Assembly (NCBI RefSeq): GCF_900109655.1
Contig: NZ_FOAT01000004.1
Location: 186,001-250,000 of the forward strand
Origin: Hominimerdicola alba
GTDB taxonomy: Bacteria; Bacillota; Clostridia; Oscillospirales; Ruminococcaceae
Direction: 5' to 3'
Length of the DNA stretch: 64,000 nt
The translations under genes and the position numbers were made by a program. The notes beneath the pieces were generated by a model. It saw only the letters and a program-made list of their open reading frames with translations, made no database searches and was not told the origin of the DNA. This document shows positions 45,525 to 53,765 of this stretch, one piece after another. Position 1 is the first letter of the stretch; every line of letters starts with the position of its first letter.

Positions 45525-46351
45525 TGGAATTCATACTTGGAATGATACTTTTCATACTGATGATAGCTGTAGGCGGTGTCAGAGGTGCCAAGACCTTTGC
45601 CGCAATGTATGGAAACATCATAATACTGATAATCACCGTATTCCTGATAGCCTGCGGAGTTAACGCCGTTGCCGTGACGTTAGCGGGCTGTGCAGTTATA
45701 GGCGTAGTGATACTTTTCTGGATAAACGGCGTTAACATCAAGACCGTGACAGCATTTGCGGCGATAGCAGCGGTGCTTCTGCTGTTTGCGGCGGTGATGC
45801 TGTATATAGGTTCAAGCTCACATATTCAGGGATTTGCCGATGAAAACACCGAAGAGATATGCTGGTACAGTCCTGATATAGGGCTGGATATGCGGCAGGT
45901 GACACTTGCTATGATGCTGACGGGACTTATCGGCGCCATAACCGACACTGCAATCGCCATAACCTCGGCGCTGTTTGAAGTCCATGAGAATAATCCCGAA
46001 CTCACCATGAGCGAACTGTTCATCTCCGGTATGAACATAGGCAGAGATATAATCGGCACTACCACCAACACCCTTTTGTTCGCCTACATTGGCGAATTCA
46101 TGACCCTTGTTATCTGGTTCCGAGAATACGAGTACCCATTCTCTGAGATAATCAATTCAAAGGTATTCTGCCAGGATTTTCTTCAGATAGTATCCAGCGG
46201 TGCGGGGTGCATGATGATAATACCTGTTGCTGCCCTGTTCATGGCATACAGCCTGACCCACAGAAAACCTCACGATACCGAAGAGGATACACTCTCCCCC
46301 GCAGACTGTGAGACCGCAGATTCTAACGTGAATGACAGTTCGGCAAGCTGA
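45524..46351 (+). CDS. YibE/F-like family membrane protein, second copy
   Basis: 275 residues, mostly hydrophobic segments. It shares the core GLIGAITDTAIAITSALFEV and GRDIIGTTTNTLLFAY with the preceding protein but lacks the N-terminal beta domain. The pair is translationally coupled and probably forms a complex. A terminator follows. Function unknown. Confidence 0.85.
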   Translation: MEFILGMILFILMIAVGGVRGAKTFAAMYGNIIILIITVFLIACGVNAVAVTLAGCAVIGVVILFWINGVNIKTVTAFAAIAAVLLLFAAVMLYIGSSSHIQGFADENTEEICWYSPDIGLDMRQVTLAMMLTGLIGAITDTAIAITSALFEVHENNPELTMSELFISGMNIGRDIIGTTTNTLLFAYIGEFMTLVIWFREYEYPFSEIINSKVFCQDFLQIVSSGAGCMMIIPVAALFMAYSLTHRKPHDTEEDTLSPADCETADSNVNDSSAS

Positions 46352-46366
46352 AAAATAATATACTAA

Positions 46367-46411
46367 AAAAGTAAGCTATCCCTAAAAATGTTTCAGATAG
46401 CTTACTTTTTA
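46367..46411 (+). terminator. Terminator after the YibE/F genes
   Basis: AAAAGTAAGCTATC pairs with GATAGCTTACTTTT, followed by more Ts. Confidence 0.85.
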
Positions 46412-46436
46412 TTTGTCTATTTTTACAAAATTAATT

Positions 46437-46451
46437 TGAGAGTAATTCTCA
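46437..46451 (+). promoter_or_regulatory. Candidate Zur/Fur-family operator
   Basis: TGAGAGT-A-ATTCTCA (46437-46451) is a 7-1-7 inverted repeat with one mismatch, the layout of Fur-family boxes. It lies about 35 bases upstream of the -35 of a zinc-uptake unit. Confidence 0.5.
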
Positions 46452-46485
46452 TTTTGGCTAATGGTTAGAATATATCGTTAAATCA

Positions 46486-46514
46486 TTGACAAAAAGAATA
46501 TGAGCAGATATAAT
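46486..46514 (+). promoter_or_regulatory. Promoter of the zinc-uptake unit
   Basis: TTGACA (46486-46491), 17-base spacer, TATAAT (46509-46514). Confidence 0.85.
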
Positions 46515-46589
46515 ATAAAACTGATAACGACAGCATACATTGATATATAAGGCATATGCGAAAATGCATATAAAGTGAGGTGAGCAGAT

Positions 46590-46892
46590 ATGTCAACAAG
46601 AAAAAGCAAGATCGTATCATGGATAGTGGTTGCTGTATTCAGCTTAGTGATATTCTGCTCATCTGCATTTATCATCGTTCATGCCGAACATGAATGTGGC
46701 GGTGAGGATTGCTCTATCTGTATGGAGCTTGCAAAGCTTCATAAAACACTTCATGAACTTGGCACAGCAGTTGCAGGTACTATCATACTCGCTCTTATGA
46801 CCTGCATTATTGCAGTACCCTGCAAGATGACAGCAAGCTCCCGCCCCGCGCACACTACTCTTATATCCCTTAAAGTGGAGCTTCTGGATTGA
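46590..46892 (+). CDS. Small membrane protein upstream of the zinc-binding protein, function unknown
   Basis: 100 residues. A signal-like hydrophobic segment (about 8-31) precedes the loop HAEHECGGEDCSICMELAKLHKTLHE, which has four His and three Cys and could bind metal, and a second membrane segment (about 58-80). I know no family. It shares the promoter and candidate Zur box with the following ZnuA-like gene, about 100 bases away, so a role in zinc handling is likely but inferred. Confidence 0.7.
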   Translation: MSTRKSKIVSWIVVAVFSLVIFCSSAFIIVHAEHECGGEDCSICMELAKLHKTLHELGTAVAGTIILALMTCIIAVPCKMTASSRPAHTTLISLKVELLD

Positions 46893-46990
46893 ATAGCAAA
46901 ACCTTATAATAGTATATAAAATACATTCAAGGATAAGTGCGCACTTTTTTCTGCGTCCTTATCAGGTTATTCGATTCGGAGGTTCAATTT

Positions 46991-48556
46991 ATGTTTAAGA
47001 AAAAAATCGGCATTTATGCTTTGACACTCGTAATGGCAGCAGCCGGTATCACAGGCTGTTCGTCAGTTTCTGCGGACAAATCAGAAGGTAAAGGTAAAAA
47101 AACTGCGGCTGACGGTTCTGAGTCTTTCAGTGTAGTCTGCACAATATTTCCCGAGTACGATTGGACAAAAGAGATACTCGGCGATCACGCTGACAATGTG
47201 GAGCTCACCTATCTTCTTGATAACGGCGTTGATCTTCACAGCTATCAGCCCACTGCTGAGGATATTCTGAAGATCTCAACCTGCGACCTCTTCGTATATG
47301 TTGGCGGAGAATCCGACGAATGGGTGGAAGATGTGCTTGAAACTTCACAGAACAAGGATATGAAGGTCATAAACCTCATGGAAGTTCTGGGCGATTCGGC
47401 AAAGGTGGAAGAACTCAAAGAGGGTATGCAGGAAAGCGAACATGAACATGAGCACGAGCATAAGACCGACTTTGAAGACAGTGATGTAAAAGACCGTACC
47501 CTTGACGAATGGAACGGAAGCTGGCAGTCAACCTATCCTCTTCTGCTGGACGGTTCTCTTGATGAAGTTTGGGAGCACAAAGCCGAGGATGATGATACCA
47601 TGACGGCTGAGGACTACAAAAAGAAATACACCACCGCCTATGAAACTGATGCTGTGACCATTAATATCAACGCCCCCGAGGTGGAGTATGTGACAGCGGA
47701 CAAGTCCATCAAGGCTGAGTATGATTACAGCGGATTCTATATAAGAACAAAGGACGACGGCACCAAGCAGGTAAGATATAAATTTGAAAAGAAGTCCGGT
47801 GACGACAGTGCCGCTAAGTACATCGTATTCAGCGACCACAATATCGAACCCTCCGAGCCTGAGCATTTCCACCTTTACAGCGGCAACGACGGCTTTGACA
47901 CTCTCGTTGAAGAGGGCGACCACTTCCCTACCTATTATCCCGCTTCACTGACTGCTGAAGATATAGTCGATGAAATGACAGGCGGACACGAGCACAGCCA
48001 CGCAGAGGAAGAAGAAGAGGAAGAATACGATGAGCACGTATGGCTCTCACTGAAAAATGCAATGGTACTCAGCGCAGAGATAGAGCAGAACATCGCAGCT
48101 ATCGATCCTGCCAACGCTGATGATTACAAGGCTAATCTCGACAGCTATGTTGCAAAGCTCTCGGAGCTTGACAACAATTTCAAGACCCTTGTTGACGGTT
48201 CTTCCGTAAAAACACTGATATTCGGAGACAGATTCCCATTCCGCTATTTCGTTGATGATTACGGTCTTGATTATTTTGCCGCTTTCGTGGGCTGCTCCGC
48301 TGAAACAGAAGCAAGCTTCGACACCGTAGTATTCCTCGCAGATAAGGTAAAAGAGCTTGACATCAAAACTATATTTACCCTTGAAAACTCAAACAAGGAT
48401 ATCGCAAATACTATCATAAGCACCTCTGGCAAAGACGTTGATATCGCCGAGCTGAACTCTCTCCAGTCCGTATCGAATGAAGATATCGAGAACGGCGCAA
48501 GCTATATCTCACTTATGCAGAAGAATTACGACGTGCTTGCAGGTGTTCTGAAATAA
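46991..48556 (+). CDS. Zinc-binding lipoprotein: ZnuA/AdcA fold with a ZinT domain inserted in its His-rich loop
   Basis: 521 residues. Lipobox GITGCSS (C23) anchors it outside the membrane. The first ZnuA half (about 45-147) has VVCTIFPEYDW and H83 in DLHSYQPT. A His-rich stretch (EHEHEHEHK, about 150-158) leads into a complete ZinT domain (about 165-335), seen from RTLDEWNGSWQSTYPLL, KYTTAYET, EHFHLYSGNDGF and FPTYYPASLT. A second His-rich tract (GGHEHSHAEEE) precedes H349 in DEHVWLSLKNA and the second ZnuA half. The third zinc His seems replaced by D413 in FGDRFPFRYF; E465 in LENSN remains. In AdcA-type fusions known to me the ZinT domain is at the C-terminus, so insertion in the loop is unusual. 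ABC permease and ATPase genes are not in this window. The start at 46991 lies behind GGAGG. Confidence 0.9.
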   Translation: MFKKKIGIYALTLVMAAAGITGCSSVSADKSEGKGKKTAADGSESFSVVCTIFPEYDWTKEILGDHADNVELTYLLDNGVDLHSYQPTAEDILKISTCDLFVYVGGESDEWVEDVLETSQNKDMKVINLMEVLGDSAKVEELKEGMQESEHEHEHEHKTDFEDSDVKDRTLDEWNGSWQSTYPLLLDGSLDEVWEHKAEDDDTMTAEDYKKKYTTAYETDAVTININAPEVEYVTADKSIKAEYDYSGFYIRTKDDGTKQVRYKFEKKSGDDSAAKYIVFSDHNIEPSEPEHFHLYSGNDGFDTLVEEGDHFPTYYPASLTAEDIVDEMTGGHEHSHAEEEEEEEYDEHVWLSLKNAMVLSAEIEQNIAAIDPANADDYKANLDSYVAKLSELDNNFKTLVDGSSVKTLIFGDRFPFRYFVDDYGLDYFAAFVGCSAETEASFDTVVFLADKVKELDIKTIFTLENSNKDIANTIISTSGKDVDIAELNSLQSVSNEDIENGASYISLMQKNYDVLAGVLK

Positions 48557-48602
48557 GATATACCAATTATTACAAAAGACTGCGAAACCATACGATAATA
48601 TA

Positions 48603-48646
48603 CCACCGCATACGACCGTATAACGATCTAATGCGGTGGCTTTTTA
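48603..48646 (+). terminator. Terminator after the zinc-binding protein
   Basis: CCACCGCAT pairs with ATGCGGTGG, followed by CTTTTTAT. Confidence 0.85.
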
Positions 48647-48672
48647 TGCTCAGGAGAATTTTCGGACGGAAT

Positions 48673-48759
48673 AAGTTAAATTAGTTAAAATAATGAATAA
48701 CTTTATCACAAAAAATCTGTTCAAAAACTATTGAAATTTATATTATTTTATGGTATAAT
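48673..48759 (+). promoter_or_regulatory. Promoter region of the membrane GGDEF gene
   Basis: TTGAAA (48731-48736), 17-base spacer, TATAAT (48754-48759). Upstream lies AAGTTA (48673-48678) facing TAACTT (48698-48703). The whole segment, from AAGTTA through AAAAAATCTGTTCAAA to the -10 box, closely resembles that of the GGDEF gene at 50122. Confidence 0.7.
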
Positions 48760-48807
48760 AACATATAAATATACTATGTATTTTTTTACAGAAAGCGAAG
48801 TGATAAT

Positions 48808-49917
48808 ATGTATACCGACCAGCAATATAAAAAAGATCTTGCATTTATTGAAAAAATAGATACGAAAGCATCTAATAAGGTCGTGTTCTTTCTGTATTTC
48901 TTCCCGCTTATCGCTTGTCTGGTGGCACACGTGCTTTATCTTGTGCTGTTTTACTTGGCAGACATACATTCAATGGTAAAATTCAACATTGGCAGCGTGA
49001 GCTTTTATGCACTGCTGATAATCCTTGCCCGTTTTTTTAAGGAAAAGCTAAATCTGGTCTATGCTTCAATGATCGAGATAATCCTTCATGCGGTAGCTGC
49101 AACAGTATGCGTGGGACTGAAACCCGATTTCTGTATGTTCCTGCTTATGATAATACCACTGGCATTTCTGGTACCCAATAAAAACAAGGTCATACCATTC
49201 GCAATAATGTTAATATCCGTTCCGACCTACGGACTGCTGAGATTCATCTATATTATTCCCGGACGTGAGCGTTATGATATGAGCGGCTCATCATACACGA
49301 ACGTATTTTATGCCATAAATATTCTGATAGGTTCTTTTGTGCTTATATACGTAGCATTGATATTTACCTGTATGAATTACTATTATGAATGCAAGGCGAG
49401 AATTCAGAACGAACAGCTAAGAATAATGGCTTCCACCGATCCCCTTACAAAGCTGAACAACCGCCGTGAAATGGGCAGGATACTTAATAATGTCGTTAAC
49501 GAGAGCCGCAAAAAACAAAAAAACTACATCGTTGGCATTGGCGATATCGATGATTTTAAGAAGATCAACGACAGTTACGGTCACGATATCGGTGATGACG
49601 TGCTTTCAAATGTAGCAAAGATCATTACAGATAATATAGACAGCAGAGGATACGTGGCAAGATGGGGCGGTGAAGAATTCCTGTTTGTGCTGCCGTGTTC
49701 TGAACTGGCGGATGGGATGGTCTGCTCCGACAATATAGTACGCAGTATCAGAAAACAGCGATTCAAGATAGGCAATAAAGAATTCTCTGTCACTATGACG
49801 ATAGGTATATGTGAGGGACACCCTGAAAACAACGTGGAAAAAGTTATAAGCCGTGCTGACAGCAGGCTGTACAAAGGCAAACACAGCGGCAAGGACCGCG
49901 TGGTCAGCGCTGATTAG
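48808..49917 (+). CDS. Membrane-bound diguanylate cyclase (GGDEF)
   Basis: 369 residues. Six hydrophobic segments (about 20-195) form an unclassified membrane sensor, followed by a short coiled linker and a GGDEF domain (about 205-369) with the variant GGEEF in RWGGEEFLF, plus STDPLTKLNNRR and DIDDFKKINDSYGHDIGDD. It should make c-di-GMP. I see no RxxD inhibitory site before the GGEEF. Its promoter region resembles that of the next sensor/GGDEF gene, so co-regulation is likely. Confidence 0.92.
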   Translation: MYTDQQYKKDLAFIEKIDTKASNKVVFFLYFFPLIACLVAHVLYLVLFYLADIHSMVKFNIGSVSFYALLIILARFFKEKLNLVYASMIEIILHAVAATVCVGLKPDFCMFLLMIIPLAFLVPNKNKVIPFAIMLISVPTYGLLRFIYIIPGRERYDMSGSSYTNVFYAINILIGSFVLIYVALIFTCMNYYYECKARIQNEQLRIMASTDPLTKLNNRREMGRILNNVVNESRKKQKNYIVGIGDIDDFKKINDSYGHDIGDDVLSNVAKIITDNIDSRGYVARWGGEEFLFVLPCSELADGMVCSDNIVRSIRKQRFKIGNKEFSVTMTIGICEGHPENNVEKVISRADSRLYKGKHSGKDRVVSAD

Positions 49918-49949
49918 CCACTTCACGCTGATCGTAATAATCGAATATT

Positions 49950-49989
49950 TATCCCGCCGCAGAAAAAAATCTGCCGCGGGATATTTTTC
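49950..49989 (+). terminator. Terminator after the membrane GGDEF gene
   Basis: TATCCCGC-CGCAGA pairs with TCTGC-CGCGGGATA, followed by TTTTTC. Confidence 0.82.
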
Positions 49990-50023
49990 TAATTCAGACA
50001 AATCAGGACATCTATAATTGAAT

Positions 50024-50101
50024 AAGTTAAAAGAATGAATAACTTAAATTTAAAAAATCCGTTCAAAGTCTATTGAAAAATCTGTGAATATATGGTATAA
50101 T
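50024..50101 (+). promoter_or_regulatory. Promoter region of the second sensor/GGDEF gene
   Basis: TTGAAA (50073-50078), 17-base spacer, TATAAT (50096-50101). AAGTTA (50024-50029) and TAACTT (50040-50045) form an inverted repeat, and AAAAAATCCGTTCAAA precedes the -35, matching the region at 48.7 kb. Confidence 0.7.
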
Positions 50102-50121
50102 ATAGCAAAGGTGGTGAGACC

Positions 50122-51972
50122 ATGATAAACGGCAAAAAAATAATAGCCTTATGCACCTCAAGGATATATGATCCTCAGCAGCATAGCTATATTAAAAATC
50201 TGAATGAGCAACTGAAAAAGCTTGATATGTGCCTGTTCATATACGCGCTTAATATGGATCTTTACTGGAATGAGAACTTGCCCCATTCCGAAGCAGGTAT
50301 TTTTGAACTCATCCCCTATGACCGCGTCGATGCCGTTGTTATCATGGACGAGAAGATAAAAAGCAAGACCGTAAGCAAAAGTATAATAGCACAAGCACGG
50401 CCCCATTCCGTTCCCATTATCGTGGTCGATGCGGAATATGAAGGCACTACAAATATCTATTACGACTATACAGCAGGTTTTGAAAAAGTTGTCCGCCATG
50501 TTATAGAAGATCACGGTGTGACCAGACCCCATTTTATGGCAGGATTCAAAAACAACCGTTTTTCAGAGGACCGTCTTGATTGTTTCAAACGTGTGATGAA
50601 AGAGAACGGACTCCCTTTTGATGAAAGCATGGTCAGCTACGGCGATTTCTGGGCTGTGCCTACACGCGAGGCCATGAAAAAACTCCTTGCCCGCGATGAA
50701 CTTCCGCAGGCTATAATATGCGCTAACGATATAATGGCAATAAACGTAATGGATGTACTTGCCGAAGCTGATATACGAATACCCGAAGATATGATCGTTA
50801 CGGGCTTTGACGGACTGCATGAGGGTGATCTTTGTTCACCGCCTCTGACTACCGCTTCATGCAGCAGCAAACAGCTTGCCGATGCAGTAACAAAAGCCAT
50901 TTTAAAAAGGCTTAACGGAGAAGACTGTGATAACATAGCCGTTGTTCCCGGATTTATGCCAAAGAAGTCCTGCGGCTGCAGCGGATATTTACCCGCCGAC
51001 AATGTCACAAACAGCTTCAATATCGGTTTTTATCGTTACGAAGACGATATGCGCGTGCTGTATGAGATGTCCGTAAAAATGCAAATGTCAGATTCAATAG
51101 AAGCTGCAATGTGTTGTATGCGCGATGACAAAACAGAAGAAATGTGCTGTATCATCAGCAAGAACTGTCTGGCAGCAGACCGCAACTTCTTTCTTGAAGA
51201 TGTGGATATGGGAGATATGTGCCTTATATATGAATCCTACACTTATCCGAATGAGATAATGGATTTCGATAGGGAAGATATCGTTCCCGGTTTGGATATT
51301 CTGCTGGAAAGCGGATATCCGCTGATATTCAATGTTCTTGATTATATGAACAAACCTTTCGGATATACCGTATTCTCATACCACCGGTACGACATAACCG
51401 AATATTCCAAATCAGCAGGTGTTACCAACGCTTTCAATCTGGGTCTCGGCGGACTTATTACACTGCGGTATCAGCGCTATTTATCAAATAAGATAGCACA
51501 GATGTACCTGAACGACAATCTTACAGGTCTGTATAACCGGCAGGGATTCCAAGCCGCTATCGATAACGAACTCGAAAAGCCTGCGAACTACGGCAAACCG
51601 CTGACTGCGATAATGTTTGATATAGACGGGCTTAAAGCCATAAATGACAACTTCGGACACGATGCAGGCGACAGAGCCATAGCAAAAGGCGCTTCCGCGC
51701 TGAAAGAAGCCTGCCCGCCCGACGCATATTGTGTGCGTTTCGGCGGAGATGAGATGATCGCCCTCATCATAGGCGAATACAACAGCGACGAGATAATATC
51801 ACAGATATACTCGCTGCTGGAAGAGTGCAGCAAAAACGAGGAATTTGAGATAAAAGCAAGTTGCGGTGCATTCTCGCAGCCAATAACACAGGATATGGAG
51901 CTCACTAAAGTCATCAAGCGGGCAGATGAGGAGATGTATGAGATAAAGAAAGCCCGCAAACAGAACAAATAA
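50122..51972 (+). CDS. LacI-type sugar-sensor / GGDEF fusion, paralogue
   Basis: 616 residues, no signal peptide. A LacI/PBP sensor domain (about 5-290) lacks the DNA-binding helix-turn-helix; it has VDAVVIMDEKI, PIIVVDAEYEG, ICANDIMAINVMDVL and IPEDMIVTGFDGLHEGDL. KKSCGCSGYLP follows at about 285, like its paralogue at 29.4 kb. An unassigned middle (about 300-455) leads to a GGDEF domain (about 460-616) in which the motif reads RFGGDEMIAL, with Met for Phe. It may be a sugar-tuned diguanylate cyclase or a degenerate regulator. Its promoter resembles that of the preceding GGDEF gene. Confidence 0.88.
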   Translation: MINGKKIIALCTSRIYDPQQHSYIKNLNEQLKKLDMCLFIYALNMDLYWNENLPHSEAGIFELIPYDRVDAVVIMDEKIKSKTVSKSIIAQARPHSVPIIVVDAEYEGTTNIYYDYTAGFEKVVRHVIEDHGVTRPHFMAGFKNNRFSEDRLDCFKRVMKENGLPFDESMVSYGDFWAVPTREAMKKLLARDELPQAIICANDIMAINVMDVLAEADIRIPEDMIVTGFDGLHEGDLCSPPLTTASCSSKQLADAVTKAILKRLNGEDCDNIAVVPGFMPKKSCGCSGYLPADNVTNSFNIGFYRYEDDMRVLYEMSVKMQMSDSIEAAMCCMRDDKTEEMCCIISKNCLAADRNFFLEDVDMGDMCLIYESYTYPNEIMDFDREDIVPGLDILLESGYPLIFNVLDYMNKPFGYTVFSYHRYDITEYSKSAGVTNAFNLGLGGLITLRYQRYLSNKIAQMYLNDNLTGLYNRQGFQAAIDNELEKPANYGKPLTAIMFDIDGLKAINDNFGHDAGDRAIAKGASALKEACPPDAYCVRFGGDEMIALIIGEYNSDEIISQIYSLLEECSKNEEFEIKASCGAFSQPITQDMELTKVIKRADEEMYEIKKARKQNK

Positions 51973-51975
51973 TTC

Positions 51976-52009
51976 AAGGCGTATGCACGAATGATGCATA
52001 CGCCTTTTA
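51976..52009. terminator. Bidirectional terminator between GGDEF genes
   Basis: AAGGCGTATGCA pairs with TGCATACGCCTT, with Ts after it. The two flanking genes are convergent. Confidence 0.85.
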
Positions 52010-52094
52010 TATTTAAATATACGGTTATCCCACTGACACGCCTGACTTAACAGCGATCAAAGGATAGTGAGATTTTAAATATATAACCGATAAT

Positions 52095-53486
52095 TTACCT
52101 GTATTTCCGCTCGGGATGGCGGCGATAATACTCCTTTTTGTCATCATACATACGCTCATCTGCGATACGCATAGCGTTGAGGATATCAATATCTCCGTCA
52201 ACAAAGCATACGCCCACAGCGAAATGACCTTCATCTTCGTTTTCAGAATAATTCCTCAGCCGTTCAAGCCTTAACTCTATTTCAGCTTTATCAGCCTGCT
52301 CAACCAATATCATGAACTCGTCTCCGCCTGCACGGTATATCTCACTGTCGAAAAATACGCATTGAAGCATGTCTGCTACTTTTTTGAGAAGCAGATCTCC
52401 CGCGCTGTGTCCTTCGACGTCGTTCACCTTTTTCAGTCCGTTCAGATCGGTGAACAACACTGCATAGGGAGCGTTCATCGTTTTCTTTCCTGCTTTTATT
52501 TCATCTACGACATTATTCATAGCATTTCGGTTCTTTACGCTCGTCAGCATATCCATCGAACTTAGCACCTCAAGCCTTTGCAGTAACTGGAAATTGTCTA
52601 TCTCGGAAGCGATAAAGAATGTGCTGAGTTCAAGGGTCTCTTTGATCTTAACGGTATTATCTACATTGAAATCGCTGGCAAACATATATCCCAGTAGTTT
52701 TCCGTTGTGATTCAGCGGGAACATAACGATACTTTTTGCACCCGACTCGGTCAGCGACTTATGCCATACAGGATTGACAGACCTCAGCCATTCCATATCC
52801 TCTTTATCCTTGATTATGATACAAGTGCTGTCACCGATGGTGTCTTTCCATGTTTCTACTATATCATAAAAAGCATCGTTATTGTAATTATCTATGGAAT
52901 TTATAGGAGCATTTACCCTGAATGCTTCACACAAAGTTGTACATCTGCGTTCTTCTTCATCAATAAGAAGTATACAGCAGTAATTTGAATCACATATACT
53001 GCGGATATCCTCTATAACTTCCTGAAAGGTCCGTCGTGTGTTATCTGCGCCGTGAAGTTTGATACAAGTCTGCAATACCGCGGCAGAAGTATCGGCTGAA
53101 AGGGTCGCTCTCTGTTCAGCATCGACTTCCTGCGTAACATCGTAAGAGTATATGCAGTATCCTATATTTTCCTTATCCGATTCAAGGGGAAGCAGGAACA
53201 TATTCAGCCAAAGCCCCATCTGCGGAAGGCTGACATAGGAATGAAGAGGCTGTCCCATAAACGCACAGCGGCAGCAGAAATCCTCAAAATTCTTATTTTG
53301 TGGGAGATATTCCTCATAGGGAGAATCAGGGATAAACGGACGGTGCATAACATTCATCATGTCGTCACAGTGGGCTTTATTACCCGCAGCTATGCGAATA
53401 TTTCCGTATTTCCCGTCAGGAAATCTCTCGACAGAAATAATACAGGTCTTACTTTTATAAACAGAAAGAATGCTATCAAGATCCAT
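52095..53486 (-). CDS. PAS-like / GAF / GGDEF diguanylate cyclase
   Basis: 463 residues, no membrane segment. A PAS-like N-terminus (about 5-120; FEDFCCRCAFMGQP and VTQEVDAEQ) precedes a GAF domain (about 145-300; YCCILLIDEEERRCTTL, SIVMFPLNHNGKLLGY) and a GGDEF domain (about 310-463) with intact RAGGDEFMIL and LNGLKKVNDVEGHSAGD. It should synthesise c-di-GMP in response to a small ligand, redox or another signal. It faces the sensor/GGDEF gene at 50.1 kb across a shared terminator. GGAGG precedes the start. Confidence 0.9.
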   Translation of the reverse strand: MDLDSILSVYKSKTCIISVERFPDGKYGNIRIAAGNKAHCDDMMNVMHRPFIPDSPYEEYLPQNKNFEDFCCRCAFMGQPLHSYVSLPQMGLWLNMFLLPLESDKENIGYCIYSYDVTQEVDAEQRATLSADTSAAVLQTCIKLHGADNTRRTFQEVIEDIRSICDSNYCCILLIDEEERRCTTLCEAFRVNAPINSIDNYNNDAFYDIVETWKDTIGDSTCIIIKDKEDMEWLRSVNPVWHKSLTESGAKSIVMFPLNHNGKLLGYMFASDFNVDNTVKIKETLELSTFFIASEIDNFQLLQRLEVLSSMDMLTSVKNRNAMNNVVDEIKAGKKTMNAPYAVLFTDLNGLKKVNDVEGHSAGDLLLKKVADMLQCVFFDSEIYRAGGDEFMILVEQADKAEIELRLERLRNYSENEDEGHFAVGVCFVDGDIDILNAMRIADERMYDDKKEYYRRHPERKYR

Positions 53487-53515
53487 GGTGCGACCTCCTA
53501 TATTACATTTATTTT

Positions 53516-53544
53516 ATTATATCACAAGACTTAAAGTAATTCAA
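53516..53544 (-). promoter_or_regulatory. Promoter of the PAS-GAF-GGDEF gene
   Basis: TTGAAT (53539-53544), 17-base spacer, TATAAT (53516-53521) on the minus strand, about 30 bases from the ATG. Confidence 0.75.
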
Positions 53545-53676
53545 GGCCTGCCAACAAAAACTATAATATTTTTTCATGAGTTATCTATAATAATACGACA
53601 GTTCACAACGGCAACTGGTTATTTGACTAATATCATATTTCCTTTTATGCTAATAGTGTATTTTAAATAATTTATA

Positions 53677-53705
53677 TTGACAATTGTTCAAATTGATTGT
53701 ATAAT
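53677..53705 (+). promoter_or_regulatory. Promoter of the second BspA-type gene
   Basis: TTGACA (53677-53682), 17-base spacer, TATAAT (53700-53705). The -35 lies in an imperfect palindrome TTGACAATTGTTCAA. Confidence 0.85.
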
Positions 53706-53765
53706 ATCATTGGCATATGACCATATTGTCCATGCCAAATATTATTTCAAAGAGGGGTTTCTAAT

